NCBI GenBank assembly: GCA_030834965.1
Contig: JAUQWW010000048.1
Location: 1-56,948, forward strand
Source: Gallionellaceae bacterium
Lineage (GTDB): Bacteria; Pseudomonadota; Gammaproteobacteria; Burkholderiales; Gallionellaceae
Reading direction: 5' to 3'
Length of the DNA stretch: 56,948 nt
Shown: one piece after another, positions 36,607-47,040 of the stretch
Layout: the number at the start of each line of letters is the position of its first letter
Position numbering within the stretch: position 1 is the stretch's first letter
Translations under genes and position numbers: made by a program
Notes under the pieces: model-generated
The model's input: the letters and a program-made list of their open reading frames with translations, nothing else
Database searches by the model: none
What the model was told of the DNA's origin: nothing

Positions 36607-37504
36607 TTTCCAGCGCGGTGATTTTCAGTCTTGGGCGAGCGTACACCAGAGCCGTTTCGAGGATGTATTGCGTCGACTGCTGCCGCAGCCGGATGCGGCG
36701 CCGCAGCGCCTTCATCAGGCGATGCGCTACAGTGTGCTGGATGGCGGCAAGCGCGTGCGCCCGCTGCTGGCCTTCGCCGCAGGCGAGCTGGTCAATGCAA
36801 ATATCGAGCGCGTCAACATTGCCGCCGCTGCGGTCGAGCTGATCCACGCCTATTCGCTGGTGCACGATGACATGCCGTGCATGGACAATGACGTGCTGCG
36901 CCGTGGCAAGCCGACCTGCCATGTCGAATATGACGAGGCCACCGCGCTGCTGGTCGGCGATAGCCTGCAAAGCCTGGCGTTTCAGTTACTGGCCGAGCAT
37001 CAACTCAGCGACGAAACATCGCGTCAACTGCGAATGATCAAGCTGCTGGCTGTTGCCTCCGGTTCGCGTGGCATGGCGGGCGGGCAGGCAATCGACCTGG
37101 ACAGCGTGGGCAAGAAGCTCAGCCTGCCGGAGCTCGAGTTCATGCACATCCACAAGACCGGTGCACTCATACGTGCTGCTGTCCAGCTGGGTGCGCACTG
37201 CGGCGCAGCGCTGGATGCTGTGCAGATGGGACGCCTGGATCATTTCGGTAAATGTGTCGGACTGGCCTTCCAGGTGGTGGACGATGTGCTCGACAGCGAG
37301 GCGGATACGTCCACGCTGGGCAAGACGGCAGGCAAGGACGCCGAACAGGACAAGCCTACTTACGTCACGCTGCTCGGTGCGCAGGCTGCCAAACAGATGG
37401 CTGCGGAACTGCATCGCGATGCGCTGGATGCGCTGGCGGGATTCGGCGACGGGGCGCGCAGGTTGCGCGAGCTGGCTGACTTCATTGTGTTGAGGAAATT
37501 CTGA
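36599..37504 (+). CDS. ispA: Farnesyl diphosphate synthase
   Basis: This 301-residue prenyltransferase makes farnesyl diphosphate from IPP and DMAPP/GPP. The first aspartate-rich motif is DDMPCMDND and the second is [16 protein letters not shown] and the HKTGALI segment are also typical. ATG 36599 overlaps xseB, and its stop shares one base with dxs. A GTG at 36593 is an alternative start. Confidence 0.96.
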   Translation: MPDFQRGDFQSWASVHQSRFEDVLRRLLPQPDAAPQRLHQAMRYSVLDGGKRVRPLLAFAAGELVNANIERVNIAAAAVELIHAYSLVHDDMPCMDNDVLRRGKPTCHVEYDEATALLVGDSLQSLAFQLLAEHQLSDETSRQLRMIKLLAVASGSRGMAGGQAIDLDSVGKKLSLPELEFMHIHKTGALIRAAVQLGAHCGAALDAVQMGRLDHFGKCVGLAFQVVDDVLDSEADTSTLGKTAGKDAEQDKPTYVTLLGAQAAKQMAAELHRDALDALAGFGDGARRLRELADFIVLRKF

Positions 37505-39351
37505 TGTATTCCCTGCTCGACACCATCGATACCCCGGAAGCATTGCGCAAGATGGAGCGCAAGCATCTGCTGCAACTTGCAAATGAGTTGCGCCAGTTTC
37601 TGGTCGAATCGGTCAGCAAGACCGGCGGTCATCTGTCTTCCAACCTGGGCACGGTGGAACTGACCATTGCGCTGCACTATGTTTTCAATACGCCGCACGA
37701 CAAGCTGGTGTGGGATGTCGGCCACCAGACCTATGCGCACAAGATCCTCACGGGGCGGCGCGAAGGAATGAAATCCCTGCGCATGGCCGGCGGCATCTCC
37801 GGCTTCCCCAAGCGCGATGAGAGCCCATACGACGCCTTTGGCACAGGCCATTCCAGCACCTCCATTTCGGCAGCGCTGGGCATGGCGGTGGCGGCCCGCC
37901 TCGAGGGCAGCGACCGGCGCGCAGTCGCCATCATCGGCGATGGCGCGATGACCGGCGGCATGGCATTCGAGGCGCTGAACAATGCCGGCGCGATGGACGC
38001 GAACCTGCTGGTGGTGCTCAACGACAACGACATGTCCATCTCTTCGCCGGTGGGGGCGCTCAATAACTATCTGGCCAAGCTGATGTCGGGCGGGTTCTAT
38101 ACTGCGATGCGGCGCGGTAGCGAGAAAGTGCTGAAGAGCATGCCGCCGGTGCTCGAGTTTGCCAAGCGCGCCGAGGAACACGTCAAAGGCATGGTCACGC
38201 CGGGTACGCTGTTCGAAGAATTCGGTTTCAATTACATCGGCCCCATCGACGGGCACGATCTCGAAGTGCTGGTCACCACGCTGGACAACATCCGCCATCT
38301 GCAAGGGCCGCAGTTCCTGCATGTGGTCACGCAGAAGGGCAAGGGCTACACGCATGCGGAAGAAGATTGCGTGCTGTACCACGGCGTCGGCAAGTTCGAC
38401 CCGACCTACGGCATCGTCTCCAAACAAGCCGCCAAGCCAAGCTACACGCATGTCTTCGGGGACTGGCTGTGCGATATGGCAGCACAGGATCCGCGCCTGA
38501 TCGGCATCACGCCGGCGATGTGCGAAGGCTCCGGCATGGTGGAATTTGCCGAAAAATTTCCCGATCGTTATTTTGACGTCGGTATTGCCGAGCAGCACGC
38601 GCTGACTTTCGCTGCCGGGCTGGCATGCGATGGAATGAAGCCGGTGGTGGCGATCTACTCCACCTTCCTGCAGCGCGCCTATGACCAGCTGATCCACGAC
38701 ATCGCCATCCAGAATCTGCCGGTCGTGCTGGCAATAGACCGCGGCGGCCTGGTCGGCGCCGATGGCGCGACACACGCCGGCACCTTCGATTTGAGCTGCC
38801 TGCGCTGTATTCCCAACATGACCGTAATGGCGCCCGCCGACGAAAACGAATGCCGCCAGATGCTGTACACCGCCTTCCAGCTCGACACCCCGTCAGCCGT
38901 GCGTTATCCACGCGGCTGCGGTCCGGGCGTTGCGCCACGCAAGGAAATGCTGGCGCTGCCCATCGGCAAGGGTGAAGTGCGCCGCACAGGCGAGCGGGTC
39001 GCCATCCTTGCATTCGGCTCCATGCTGGCGCCCGCAATCGGCGCAGCGGAGCAGCTCAATGCCACGGTTGCCAACATGCGCTTCATCAAACCGCTGGATG
39101 AGGAACTGGTGCTGCGTCTTGCGGGCGAACACGGCTTGCTCGTTACCGTGGAAGAAAATACCGCGCAGGGCGGCGCAGGCAGCGCGGTGGCCGAATGTTT
39201 GCATCGAAACGGCATGGTCGTTCCGCTGCTGCAGCTGGGCTTGCCCGACCACTTCATCGAGCATGGCGATGCCGTGCAATTGCTGGCGGACTGCGGATTG
39301 AGTGAGACAGGAATTGCAGCCAGCATCCGCCAGAGACTGTTGCTTGAATAA
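37504..39351 (+). CDS. dxs: 1-deoxy-D-xylulose-5-phosphate synthase
   Basis: This 615-residue ThDP enzyme joins pyruvate and glyceraldehyde 3-phosphate in the first step of the MEP isoprenoid pathway. The ThDP motif is [18 protein letters not shown]. The substrate region includes GHSSTSIS, and the transketolase-like C-terminal half contains [17 protein letters not shown]. Its ATG overlaps the ispA stop (TGATG). Confidence 0.97.
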   Translation: MYSLLDTIDTPEALRKMERKHLLQLANELRQFLVESVSKTGGHLSSNLGTVELTIALHYVFNTPHDKLVWDVGHQTYAHKILTGRREGMKSLRMAGGISGFPKRDESPYDAFGTGHSSTSISAALGMAVAARLEGSDRRAVAIIGDGAMTGGMAFEALNNAGAMDANLLVVLNDNDMSISSPVGALNNYLAKLMSGGFYTAMRRGSEKVLKSMPPVLEFAKRAEEHVKGMVTPGTLFEEFGFNYIGPIDGHDLEVLVTTLDNIRHLQGPQFLHVVTQKGKGYTHAEEDCVLYHGVGKFDPTYGIVSKQAAKPSYTHVFGDWLCDMAAQDPRLIGITPAMCEGSGMVEFAEKFPDRYFDVGIAEQHALTFAAGLACDGMKPVVAIYSTFLQRAYDQLIHDIAIQNLPVVLAIDRGGLVGADGATHAGTFDLSCLRCIPNMTVMAPADENECRQMLYTAFQLDTPSAVRYPRGCGPGVAPRKEMLALPIGKGEVRRTGERVAILAFGSMLAPAIGAAEQLNATVANMRFIKPLDEELVLRLAGEHGLLVTVEENTAQGGAGSAVAECLHRNGMVVPLLQLGLPDHFIEHGDAVQLLADCGLSETGIAASIRQRLLLE

Positions 39352-39413
39352 CCGGCTCACTAAATCAGAACACACCCATCAGGAGAAAACACCGCAAAGA
39401 CGGTGTGGGGGAT

Positions 39414-39602
39414 ATGATTAAACATGATCGCATCAAAATTCAGTTCGTGCGCCCCGAGCAGAAAATCAGCACGCAACCACTGCGCAACTACAGGGAAGTG
39501 CGCCTTGTGACCTTGATCAAGGTTGAGGGTGTGCGAGTGGATTACTTCGATGGCGGCATCGAATGGTTTCGAGAAAACACGCTGGTGTATGTGTTGAAGT
39601 AA
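39414..39602 (+). CDS. Small hypothetical protein
   Basis: This 62-residue basic protein (MIKHDRIKIQFVRPEQKIST... VDYFDGGIEWFRENTLVYVLK) has GTGGGGG before the ATG. It is rich in alternating beta-type residues and has no recognised family. It stands alone between dxs and the tRNA gene. Confidence 0.5.
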   Translation: MIKHDRIKIQFVRPEQKISTQPLRNYREVRLVTLIKVEGVRVDYFDGGIEWFRENTLVYVLK

Positions 39603-39643
39603 GAAACAGGACATCTGCCTCTACAACGTCCACAAAACAAAAA

Positions 39644-39673
39644 ATGGCTTGCGGATAATCTTCGCAAGCCATT
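39644..39673 (-). terminator. Terminator of tRNA-Thr
   Basis: Arms AATGGCTTGCG (39644-39654) and CGCAAGCCATT (39663-39673). On the minus strand the hairpin is followed by a T-run, so it ends the tRNA transcript. Confidence 0.85.
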
Positions 39674-39678
39674 GTTTG

Positions 39679-39754
<76 letters not shown>

Positions 39755-39796
39755 AAACCGGCCGGATTATAAGCGCTTCGCGAGGGCAGGGCAATT

Positions 39797-40861
39797 TTAC
39801 CGGGCGGTATTGTTCCAGCCTGCCTGATATGGCGCGATATCCAAGGGCTGCGGTGCACCGGTGATTTCATTCAGCAGAATTTCGGCGCTGGCCGGAGCCA
39901 TGGTTATGCCGTACCGGAAATGCCCGCTGTTGAGGTAAAGATTGTTCAGCTGCGGATGCCGCCCGGTGGTGGGAATGTTGTGCGGCGAGGCGGGGCGCAG
40001 GCCGGCCCAGTGCTGTACCGGTTGCATGCCGTGCAGCGCTGGGAATAACACCTCCGCGCGTCGATGCAGGTCATCGCTTGCTGTTTGCGTAACGTTTTTG
40101 TCGAAGCCGACATCCTCCAGCGTGCTGCCGACCAGCAGATGCCCGTCCCGGCGCGGGATCAAATACAAATCACCTTGCAACACGATATGGCGCAGCGGCG
40201 GCGATGCAAATTTGAACAGCAGCATCTGGCCGCGCACGGGTTTGATGTCCAGTTGCAGCGCATGCTGGCCCAACACCTGCGTGCTCCACGCACCCGCGGT
40301 GACGACGAAGTTTTCCGCAAGGAACTCGCCGCACGATGTGGCAAGCGCCTGCACACGCCCATGGCCTGTCACGAGGTTGCACACATCGCACTGCTCGATG
40401 ATGCGTCCGCCCAGTTCCTCGACACGCGTGCGCAATGCGCGCAGCAGGCGCGGGTTGCGCACTTGGGCGACGTCCGGCAGGAACAGATCCTTTGATGCGT
40501 TGTCGGCTGCTTTCAACTTCACCCCATGCTCCGCACACCAGCGCCGCGCGACTTCTGCATCGAAGGGAGGCAGTACCCGCATCCCGCTCACTTCATATTC
40601 GGGGTCGATGCCCGTGGCGGCATGCAACGCCTGTGCCCATGCGGGAAACAGCGCCGCGCCGCGCGTGGTGAGGCGTGTCACCGCGTCGGGATAATCCCAC
40701 GGGCACAGCGGCGACAGGATGCCGCCGCCCGCCCAGGAAGATTCCTGCCCGATGGCACCACGCTCCAGCAGCGTGACTGCGGAGCCCGTTTGCAACAACG
40801 CGTGCGCGGTGGCCAGGCCGGCGATTCCGCCTCCCACCACAATACAATTTGTCATTGGCAC
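39797..40861 (-). CDS. thiO: Glycine oxidase / FAD-dependent amine oxidase ThiO
   Basis: This 354-residue flavoprotein of the DAO family has the FAD-binding motif VVGGGIAGLATAHAL at the N-terminus, the SSWAGGGILSPL segment, GLRPASPHNIPTTG, and the ending GHFRYGITMAPASAEI. ThiO oxidises glycine to the imine used for thiazole synthesis. No other thi gene lies in the window, so a related amino-acid oxidase is an alternative. The start is GTG 40861, or ATG 40855. Confidence 0.87.
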   Translation of the reverse strand: MPMTNCIVVGGGIAGLATAHALLQTGSAVTLLERGAIGQESSWAGGGILSPLCPWDYPDAVTRLTTRGAALFPAWAQALHAATGIDPEYEVSGMRVLPPFDAEVARRWCAEHGVKLKAADNASKDLFLPDVAQVRNPRLLRALRTRVEELGGRIIEQCDVCNLVTGHGRVQALATSCGEFLAENFVVTAGAWSTQVLGQHALQLDIKPVRGQMLLFKFASPPLRHIVLQGDLYLIPRRDGHLLVGSTLEDVGFDKNVTQTASDDLHRRAEVLFPALHGMQPVQHWAGLRPASPHNIPTTGRHPQLNNLYLNSGHFRYGITMAPASAEILLNEITGAPQPLDIAPYQAGWNNTAR

Positions 40862-40911
40862 CTGCTTATTTCAATTTCACATCAGGCAAAAAACTAGCCC
40901 GCTTCCGCTGC

Positions 40912-40942
40912 GCCAAAAAAAGAGCGGCCATCAGGGCCGCTC
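40912..40942 (-). terminator. Terminator at the end of the minus-strand pilus operon
   Basis: GAGCGGCC (40922-40929) and GGCCGCTC (40935-40942) form the stem. On the minus strand it is followed by a run of T. It lies 22 bases beyond the pilY1 stop. Confidence 0.85.
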
Positions 40943-40963
40943 TTGCGTCATCAAAGCCTCCGG

Positions 40964-43900
40964 CTAGTTGGTGAGTTCCCGCCAGAAGACGCGGCGAGCC
41001 GAACCGGATGTTGGCGCGGAACCAGGATCTTTACTTGAGGTGCGTTCACCGTCGGTCTTCATGATAATCGTGGCCGTATCCCCGGTGCTCAGCATGACGG
41101 TGCCTATTCCGGCAGTCAATGCATCGGAGCTCACTTTAACCCCAACAACAGGTGTATCACCATACATGCTTGCGGTGAGCAGATATGAACCAGTAGCGAA
41201 ATCAAAGTAATACAGGAAAGAAGAGCCCCCGGAGCTGCAGGGGCTGGGGTCGGGCACGTTGGTCGCCACCGTCAGCGTGCCTTGGTGCTGCTGCATGGTG
41301 ACGTCCACGCGCTCGCCCGGCGATGTGTTATCGGGGTTGAAATCCACATACCAGCCAGAGTTTATCGCCCAGTCCACGGGTTCGTTTGAAACGGTGCGCA
41401 GGGCGGCTGGATCACCATCCACCGCAATGTTGCCCAGTGTTTGTTGCACCATTGAACGGGATTTCCTTAGCGCACCCAGGCCGGCGTCGGTAAGGTTATC
41501 CTTGAACGCATACACCGATTGCTGATCGGTGTTGCCCACGTCGCCATACGGAGAAGCACCGTTGTCGTTGCCCAGATAACGACCCGTCCCGACAAACACG
41601 ACGTTGTAGCTGGTGCCGCTCTTGGTGATGGAGGCCAGTTCCGGTCGGGTGGTAATGGGCTGGGTTGTGGCACCTTGTGGACCGCCCAATTCGGCCAGCA
41701 ACACAGCTTCCTTGCCGGCGGGCGGCACGACATCGTCTATATCAAAACGCCACACATTACCCAGCAGATCGCCGCCATAAAAACGTTCTGCGGTGTTGTC
41801 TGTCTCGGAGTTGACCCACGCATTGATTTTTGCGAGGCCGCTGGGGTTTGGCGTTGTCTTGTCACCGGCGCTGGTGATAATGTTTTCCAGCGGCGCGCGG
41901 GAATCGGGATCAGGGCCAGAATAGGCGTTCAGAACGAACAGGTGACCCTTGCCATCCCCGGGAGAAACATTATTGTACCCGGATGCAAAAACTACGACCC
42001 ACGTTCCATCCTTGCGTTTGGTAATGATCGGGTTGCCGAAGCTGAGGCCCAGGTTTTCGTTATCCGTGGAAGTGAAATTCCACAGTGCCTTGGGATGGGC
42101 GGGATCGGTGATATCCAATGCATAATAGCCTCTGCCTCCGGCATTCAATCCCCCGACCAGTATGGTCTTCCATTGGGCTGCGGTACAGGTTGATTTGGGC
42201 GCATTCGGGCAGATATCGCCAACTGTCGGTGAGCCATCCACGAAATATTGGTGGTTTGACGGATAGGCATTATCCGCCAATTTATACAGGTTGCTCATCA
42301 CCATGGGCGGAACGTAGGCCCATTGCTCCACGCCAGTTGCGGCATCGAACGCATGCAACATGCCGTCATTGCCGCCCACATAGACCATGGCGTTACGAGG
42401 AGCGGCTTTGAACGCGGCATAGTTTGCATCCACGTAGCTGAATTGCGGCTGTCCTACATATGTCGGTTGTGAATTGACCATGTCTCCCAATACATGGCTG
42501 CGGTTGCGGTAAAGGAGCTTGTTGTCCTCATTGTTTGTTTGGCCGCGCAGATAATTCACCAGATTGTCGCCCGAATTGGCGTCATTCTTGCTGGCAGCGC
42601 TCAGCCCGGAGTATTGCGTAAAGGCGGATGCCTTGCTGTCGAAATAGGCTTTTTCCGGGTCAGTCAGATTCGCATACAGGAAGGGCTTCAGGTTGTTGGT
42701 GCCCCTACTGTCATACGTGTAAATCGTGCGGGTGTCGCTGCTTGCCGCGACCTTGGCATCCAGCAGCGCCTGTGCGGCCCAGCTAGCGTCTGCTGAAACG
42801 GCGGCTGTGTCGGGGTCGATTGTGTACTGAAGCATGTCACCACTCCAGTCTCCTGAGTTGTAAGTGGCGGCATAGACATAGTTGTCGCCCGATGTCGGCT
42901 TCAGGCTGCTGACGGATGCAGCCGACGCCGCACCGATCAGATCGTTAATGCCTCTTATTGCAGTGCTTAGCCCACTCACCAGGGAAGCCGAATCCTGCGC
43001 GCTGAAATATTGGCCCCGCCCATCCACTGCGGCATGCCACAGATCATCTACGGTAGTCGCTTCATTACTGACAGGGGTAGGCCAATCCTTGGTGCCGGCC
43101 TTAATGGCATTGTAGTCAGCAGAGCCGCCGCCCAGGTAGTCACTACTATATTGCAGCGTTCCATTCACGCCGAGGCCCAGGGTAAACGTGACCATGTGCT
43201 GAAAGCTATTCAGATATATGTTGGTTGCATCACGGGGAACATTGTTTGACGGATCCGGGTCGTCCGACGTGCAGAGCTTGTGTTGCTTGTTATTTTTCGA
43301 AGGCACCGGCGCGCCGTTGCAGTTATGCAGTGCGTCAGTGCGCAAATCGGTCTGGTAATAATACATCGCCACGTCTGCCAGGGAATTGGAGCTTCCGCCA
43401 GTAACGCCCGATGTGCTTGGGCAGGCACCGTAGGAAGTGCTATAACCCCGACCAAAGGCCGTTCTATTGGTAATGCAGTTTGTGCCTCCGGCAACGCTGC
43501 TCACCAAATACCATGTCGCGCCACTCGCGTCGGTTACCGATGATTGGTTGACAACGGGATTGTCGCTTCCGCTGCCCCGGCAGAAATATGCATTGGCACC
43601 CAGGTGATAGCAGCGACTAGAATCAGGGTTTGAGCGCGACAGGCCTAAAGCCATCTTGTGGCCGTTATCACTCATATAAGCGCTGATCGCATTGGAGGGG
43701 GGGCTGGCAGAAGATACGGACGCGCCGTCAAACATGGGCCTGTCTGCCGTGCCATCCTGATTGCCGATATCCGTCGTCCCGTCTATCTGCTTCGGTGTGT
43801 CGCTTTCATTCCACAATCCATCGGTGGTCAGGATCGTAAAATTTGGCTGGCAGGAGTATTGCATGGGATCCAGTCCAGATTTGCCGGCAAAAATCCTGCC

Positions 43901-44695
43901 CGCCTTGGCCAGTGCCATACGCAACGGCGTGCTGCCGCCGGGATTAACGCCGTAGACGCTGGCGTACCAGTCGTTTTTTGTCGCGTCATCAAAATCGGCA
44001 ATGTGCTGTCTGAGGCTGGCGTTGTTCCAGTTGCTGATGACATCAAACCCGACCCGGTAGCCATCATCAATGTCTTTAAATGCCAGGCCTACGGCACTCT
44101 TCATGCTCAGAATGCGGGTGCGATAGTAGCTGTACCAGTTGGCAAAGTTCTGTGCCTCGGGCGTGCCGGCCGATATTAAGACCCTGGTGTAACTTTCGTT
44201 TGAGTAACAAACACCCTGTGCTGGGCTGGCGCCGTTGTATTTGTAATAAAAAGCTTGGGTGGGGCCAAGACTATTGCTGTTGCTGCCCCCGTACCGGAAA
44301 TTATTTCTCAGGTCAGAAGTCGCGCAAGCGCCGGTGCAAAAACCGTCGTTCTTTGCAGCAGTGAAGTTGGCGTTGGGGTAGTTGGCTCCGGTGGAATCCA
44401 CCGGCAAGGTATAGGTGGTGGCGGGGTTGTAATATACGCCGTTGTAAGCGGCATTTTCGTAGCAGTTGGCGGACTCCGCGTTGGTGTCTTGCAGCGTGGC
44501 CGGGCTCATGCGATCCCATCCCATGCTGCCGGAATCATCCAGCAGGAAAAGGATATTCGGCTTGACGGTGTTGGTGCTTGATACCAGCGGCGCATTTGCA
44601 ATGTCCGTCAGTGCCGCGTGGGCAGGGATGCCGAAGCTAATTGCGGCGATGAGCAGCGAAGAGAGCAGGATGTGCGTGTTCTGGTTTTTCATCAT
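40964..44695 (-). CDS. pilY1: PilY1-type type IV pilus tip protein, copy 1
   Basis: This 1243-residue exported adhesin of the PilY1 family has a signal peptide (about 8-27). The von Willebrand A part starts with NILFLLDDSGSMGWD, an intact MIDAS DxSxS (D53-S55-S57). The C-terminal half is the PilY1 beta-propeller (GGNDGMLHAFDAATG ... YGGDLLGNVWRFD). The calcium loop that usually precedes the last motif is degenerate here: N962, E964, D966 and E970 occupy the ligand positions. PilY1 promotes pilus extension and adhesion. GGAGG precedes the start. It is the last gene of the minus-strand pilin operon. Confidence 0.94.
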   Translation of the reverse strand: MMKNQNTHILLSSLLIAAISFGIPAHAALTDIANAPLVSSTNTVKPNILFLLDDSGSMGWDRMSPATLQDTNAESANCYENAAYNGVYYNPATTYTLPVDSTGANYPNANFTAAKNDGFCTGACATSDLRNNFRYGGSNSNSLGPTQAFYYKYNGASPAQGVCYSNESYTRVLISAGTPEAQNFANWYSYYRTRILSMKSAVGLAFKDIDDGYRVGFDVISNWNNASLRQHIADFDDATKNDWYASVYGVNPGGSTPLRMALAKAGRIFAGKSGLDPMQYSCQPNFTILTTDGLWNESDTPKQIDGTTDIGNQDGTADRPMFDGASVSSASPPSNAISAYMSDNGHKMALGLSRSNPDSSRCYHLGANAYFCRGSGSDNPVVNQSSVTDASGATWYLVSSVAGGTNCITNRTAFGRGYSTSYGACPSTSGVTGGSSNSLADVAMYYYQTDLRTDALHNCNGAPVPSKNNKQHKLCTSDDPDPSNNVPRDATNIYLNSFQHMVTFTLGLGVNGTLQYSSDYLGGGSADYNAIKAGTKDWPTPVSNEATTVDDLWHAAVDGRGQYFSAQDSASLVSGLSTAIRGINDLIGAASAASVSSLKPTSGDNYVYAATYNSGDWSGDMLQYTIDPDTAAVSADASWAAQALLDAKVAASSDTRTIYTYDSRGTNNLKPFLYANLTDPEKAYFDSKASAFTQYSGLSAASKNDANSGDNLVNYLRGQTNNEDNKLLYRNRSHVLGDMVNSQPTYVGQPQFSYVDANYAAFKAAPRNAMVYVGGNDGMLHAFDAATGVEQWAYVPPMVMSNLYKLADNAYPSNHQYFVDGSPTVGDICPNAPKSTCTAAQWKTILVGGLNAGGRGYYALDITDPAHPKALWNFTSTDNENLGLSFGNPIITKRKDGTWVVVFASGYNNVSPGDGKGHLFVLNAYSGPDPDSRAPLENIITSAGDKTTPNPSGLAKINAWVNSETDNTAERFYGGDLLGNVWRFDIDDVVPPAGKEAVLLAELGGPQGATTQPITTRPELASITKSGTSYNVVFVGTGRYLGNDNGASPYGDVGNTDQQSVYAFKDNLTDAGLGALRKSRSMVQQTLGNIAVDGDPAALRTVSNEPVDWAINSGWYVDFNPDNTSPGERVDVTMQQHQGTLTVATNVPDPSPCSSGGSSFLYYFDFATGSYLLTASMYGDTPVVGVKVSSDALTAGIGTVMLSTGDTATIIMKTDGERTSSKDPGSAPTSGSARRVFWRELTN

Positions 44696-44713
44696 GGCCT
44701 CCAGAATAACTGG

Positions 44714-45436
44714 CTAGAAATGGATGATTGTTTCAATGTAACTAACGGTGTTTCTCGGGCCTTTTACCCTCGAGGTGATGCGGTAATATTCCATTGGGGC
44801 TCCGGCAAAACGCAGATTGTTACCATACGTTAGGTCGCCCTTCTGTATCTTGTTGCTGCCTGCTGGCGATTGGAAATCGGCGCAATTGTTGGATGCACTG
44901 ACAGGGCTGCCTGTGGTTTTGCACAGGCGATCAATAATGTAAGTGACTTCATTGCCGGCATTGAAATCGGGGCTGGCAGGGTCGTTGTTGGCTGCAATTG
45001 CCGGTGCATTGCCATTGCAGCAGGGGCGTATGCATGGGGCAGTGCCATTGCAACCGTTAAAGTCCCAATCGATACGCCCTGGCCGGGCAGGGTCATTGCC
45101 ATTGCCGGTCATGTCCACGCTGCCCAGGCTGGTGGCATAGTAACCTTGGGCAGGGATATCAACGTAGGATTCGCTCTTGCCGGCAATCTTCGTCAATTCA
45201 GTGATGGCAGCCGCTGTTCCGGAATCGCCGGCCAATGTTGCGCCCTGTTTGAAAGCCATGTTGCCCGCCACGACGTTGCCGGTATCCACCGAACGCATCA
45301 AGGCAAGCGCCGCGAGGGTCATGGCGATCAGTGCAATCAATGTAATGAAAAGCACCACCCCCTGCTGGCGTTGCAGACATGCGTGCCTCGACACGCTCAC
45401 GGGTGTAATGATTTTGCGGAAGTCAGCAGATATCAT
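44714..45436 (-). CDS. pilX: PilX-type minor pilin, copy 1
   Basis: This 240-residue protein has a prepilin-like N-terminus (QRQQG then VVLFITLIALIAMTLAALALM) with cleavage expected after the glycine. The PilX_N pattern continues with RSVDTGNVVAGNMAFKQGA. The lower part is cysteine-containing. Its ATG overlaps the pilW stop (ATGA). Minor pilins prime pilus assembly together with PilY1. Confidence 0.9.
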   Translation of the reverse strand: MISADFRKIITPVSVSRHACLQRQQGVVLFITLIALIAMTLAALALMRSVDTGNVVAGNMAFKQGATLAGDSGTAAAITELTKIAGKSESYVDIPAQGYYATSLGSVDMTGNGNDPARPGRIDWDFNGCNGTAPCIRPCCNGNAPAIAANNDPASPDFNAGNEVTYIIDRLCKTTGSPVSASNNCADFQSPAGSNKIQKGDLTYGNNLRFAGAPMEYYRITSRVKGPRNTVSYIETIIHF

Positions 45437-46581
45437 AATTGCTTCCAGAGCATGTTGCGCAGCGGAGCGACGGTTTCAAAGGTCTTGTAGCGATAGCATC
45501 TCCAGTCGGCATTTGCCGAGCCATCAGGGTTCAATCGGAGGTCAATGTTTCTTGCAGCGCCATCCGGCCATTTGTCAGAGGGAGGGGGCAGGGCAGAGCT
45601 GGTGGTGGCATTGCAATTGCCGCTTGCATCGGGTTTTTCTTTCAACTCGCTGCGCGCAACAATCACAAAACGTATCGCATAAATTCTGGCTATATCGCCG
45701 GCATCGCCGCTCGTGCCTGACCCATCGGCATCTACCATCGCGTCCCGCCAGGTGTCCACTTTGGCATCGGTTTGCGTTCCGCCACGCGTATCAAAACCAT
45801 ATTGCGCTTGCAGGCTGACGATGCCGGGTGCGAGTGGCTGACTGGTGTAGGTGTTCGTCGCAGAGGAATAATCCGCAAGGTTTAGATTGCTGTTGGCATC
45901 GATTGAATAGGTGCGGCTCATCAAGCTGCCAAGGTTGTATACCATTGCATCGCCGCTTTGAAGATAACTCTTACCTTCACCATCTTTCGGAAAAATGGCT
46001 GTCTTGTTCCATGTGTTGTTGGTATGCGTGATCTTGTTGTCGCTCGTGTCGACGGCGGTCACCTGAAACAATGTGCAATTCTTGCCGAGTTCGTAAGCAA
46101 CGAGCAAGTCGCCTTGGGCAATGCCGACGGGAGTATTCAGGGCGAATTCGGTGTCTGTTTGCTTGGTGCTGTTGCCCAGAATTCTTGCGGGAATGCTCCA
46201 GGTATTCTTGTCGCTGGCAAGGACGCTGATCGTGTCTGATGCTGTGCCCATACCCTGCGTGATGGTGACCGGCACCAGTTTGAAGGATGCTGCTGAAACC
46301 TGATTGTTGAGGGTCGTGTTCTGGGCCGTGTTTACAGTGCAACCGGTGGCATCCGCAAAGCCGTATCCTGCAACGCGCACATCGCGTTCAATGGAAAAAA
46401 TCGAAAATCCGGCGTTGGTCAGCGCATCAGAGCCGCTGGTAGTCGTGCGTTTTTGTTCTTCAAACAATGCATACAGCTGCATGATGATGATCATGCTGAT
46501 CAGGCCGATCACCAGGCCGACCATGATTTCGACCAGGCTGAAACCGGCATTGCGGCGATTTGCATTTGGAACGGGTGACAC
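45433..46581 (-). CDS. pilW: PilW-type minor pilin, copy 1
   Basis: This 382-residue protein has the prepilin site NAG-FSLVEIMVGLVIGLISMIIIMQLYALFEEQKR, with Glu at position +5, and a long C-terminal domain typical of PilW. The start is GTG 46581, giving a 13-residue leader. It is followed by pilX in an overlapping frame. Confidence 0.91.
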   Translation of the reverse strand: MSPVPNANRRNAGFSLVEIMVGLVIGLISMIIIMQLYALFEEQKRTTTSGSDALTNAGFSIFSIERDVRVAGYGFADATGCTVNTAQNTTLNNQVSAASFKLVPVTITQGMGTASDTISVLASDKNTWSIPARILGNSTKQTDTEFALNTPVGIAQGDLLVAYELGKNCTLFQVTAVDTSDNKITHTNNTWNKTAIFPKDGEGKSYLQSGDAMVYNLGSLMSRTYSIDANSNLNLADYSSATNTYTSQPLAPGIVSLQAQYGFDTRGGTQTDAKVDTWRDAMVDADGSGTSGDAGDIARIYAIRFVIVARSELKEKPDASGNCNATTSSALPPPSDKWPDGAARNIDLRLNPDGSANADWRCYRYKTFETVAPLRNMLWKQL

Positions 46582-46607
46582 GGCTGTCTCGCTTTCCGGT
46601 TAGTGAT

Positions 46608-47030
46608 CTAGTTTTTGTCTATTCTCGTCAGCGCGACATACCTGTGCGCCAGGGTCTCCCCGGGCTCCTGCCAGGAGATGGTGACGGTTGCCACATTATT
46701 GGCATCAATCTTGATCGTCGGCGGCGTTGTTGCAGCGCCGGGTAACGCCTTTATCACGTTGGCACTCCATGTCTCGTACTTGGGCTTGCCGGTCTCGTAG
46801 TTTGTCTTGAGGGTCTGGTTGGACTTGTCGTCAGCCCACATTTGCCCGATAACCTGGTTGGCCAGAAAGCTGGCATCGGTGCGGTATTTCGCGGCAGCGA
46901 CATTCTTGATCGAGATGGCCTGCAATCCTGTGATGGCAAGGATGCCAACAGAAAAAATCAAGATCGAGATCAGGGCTTCGAGTATGGCCGAGCCTCGTTG
47001 TTCGCGCGGTGAATATGTCATGGCATGCAT
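46608..47030 (-). CDS. pilV: PilV-type minor pilin, copy 1
   Basis: This 140-residue prepilin has leader REQRG, then SAILEALISILIFSVGILAITGLQAISIKN, matching PilV. ATG 47030 has AAGGGG upstream. The frame stays open further upstream, but those residues overlap fimT. It is shorter than many PilV proteins but appears complete. Confidence 0.87.
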   Translation of the reverse strand: MHAMTYSPREQRGSAILEALISILIFSVGILAITGLQAISIKNVAAAKYRTDASFLANQVIGQMWADDKSNQTLKTNYETGKPKYETWSANVIKALPGAATTPPTIKIDANNVATVTISWQEPGETLAHRYVALTRIDKN

Positions 47031-47040
47031 TGTGGGCCCC

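Noticed and set aside
37360-38775. A 471-codon frame antisense to ispA/dxs
   Set aside because: It is a shadow of two enzymes with complete motifs.
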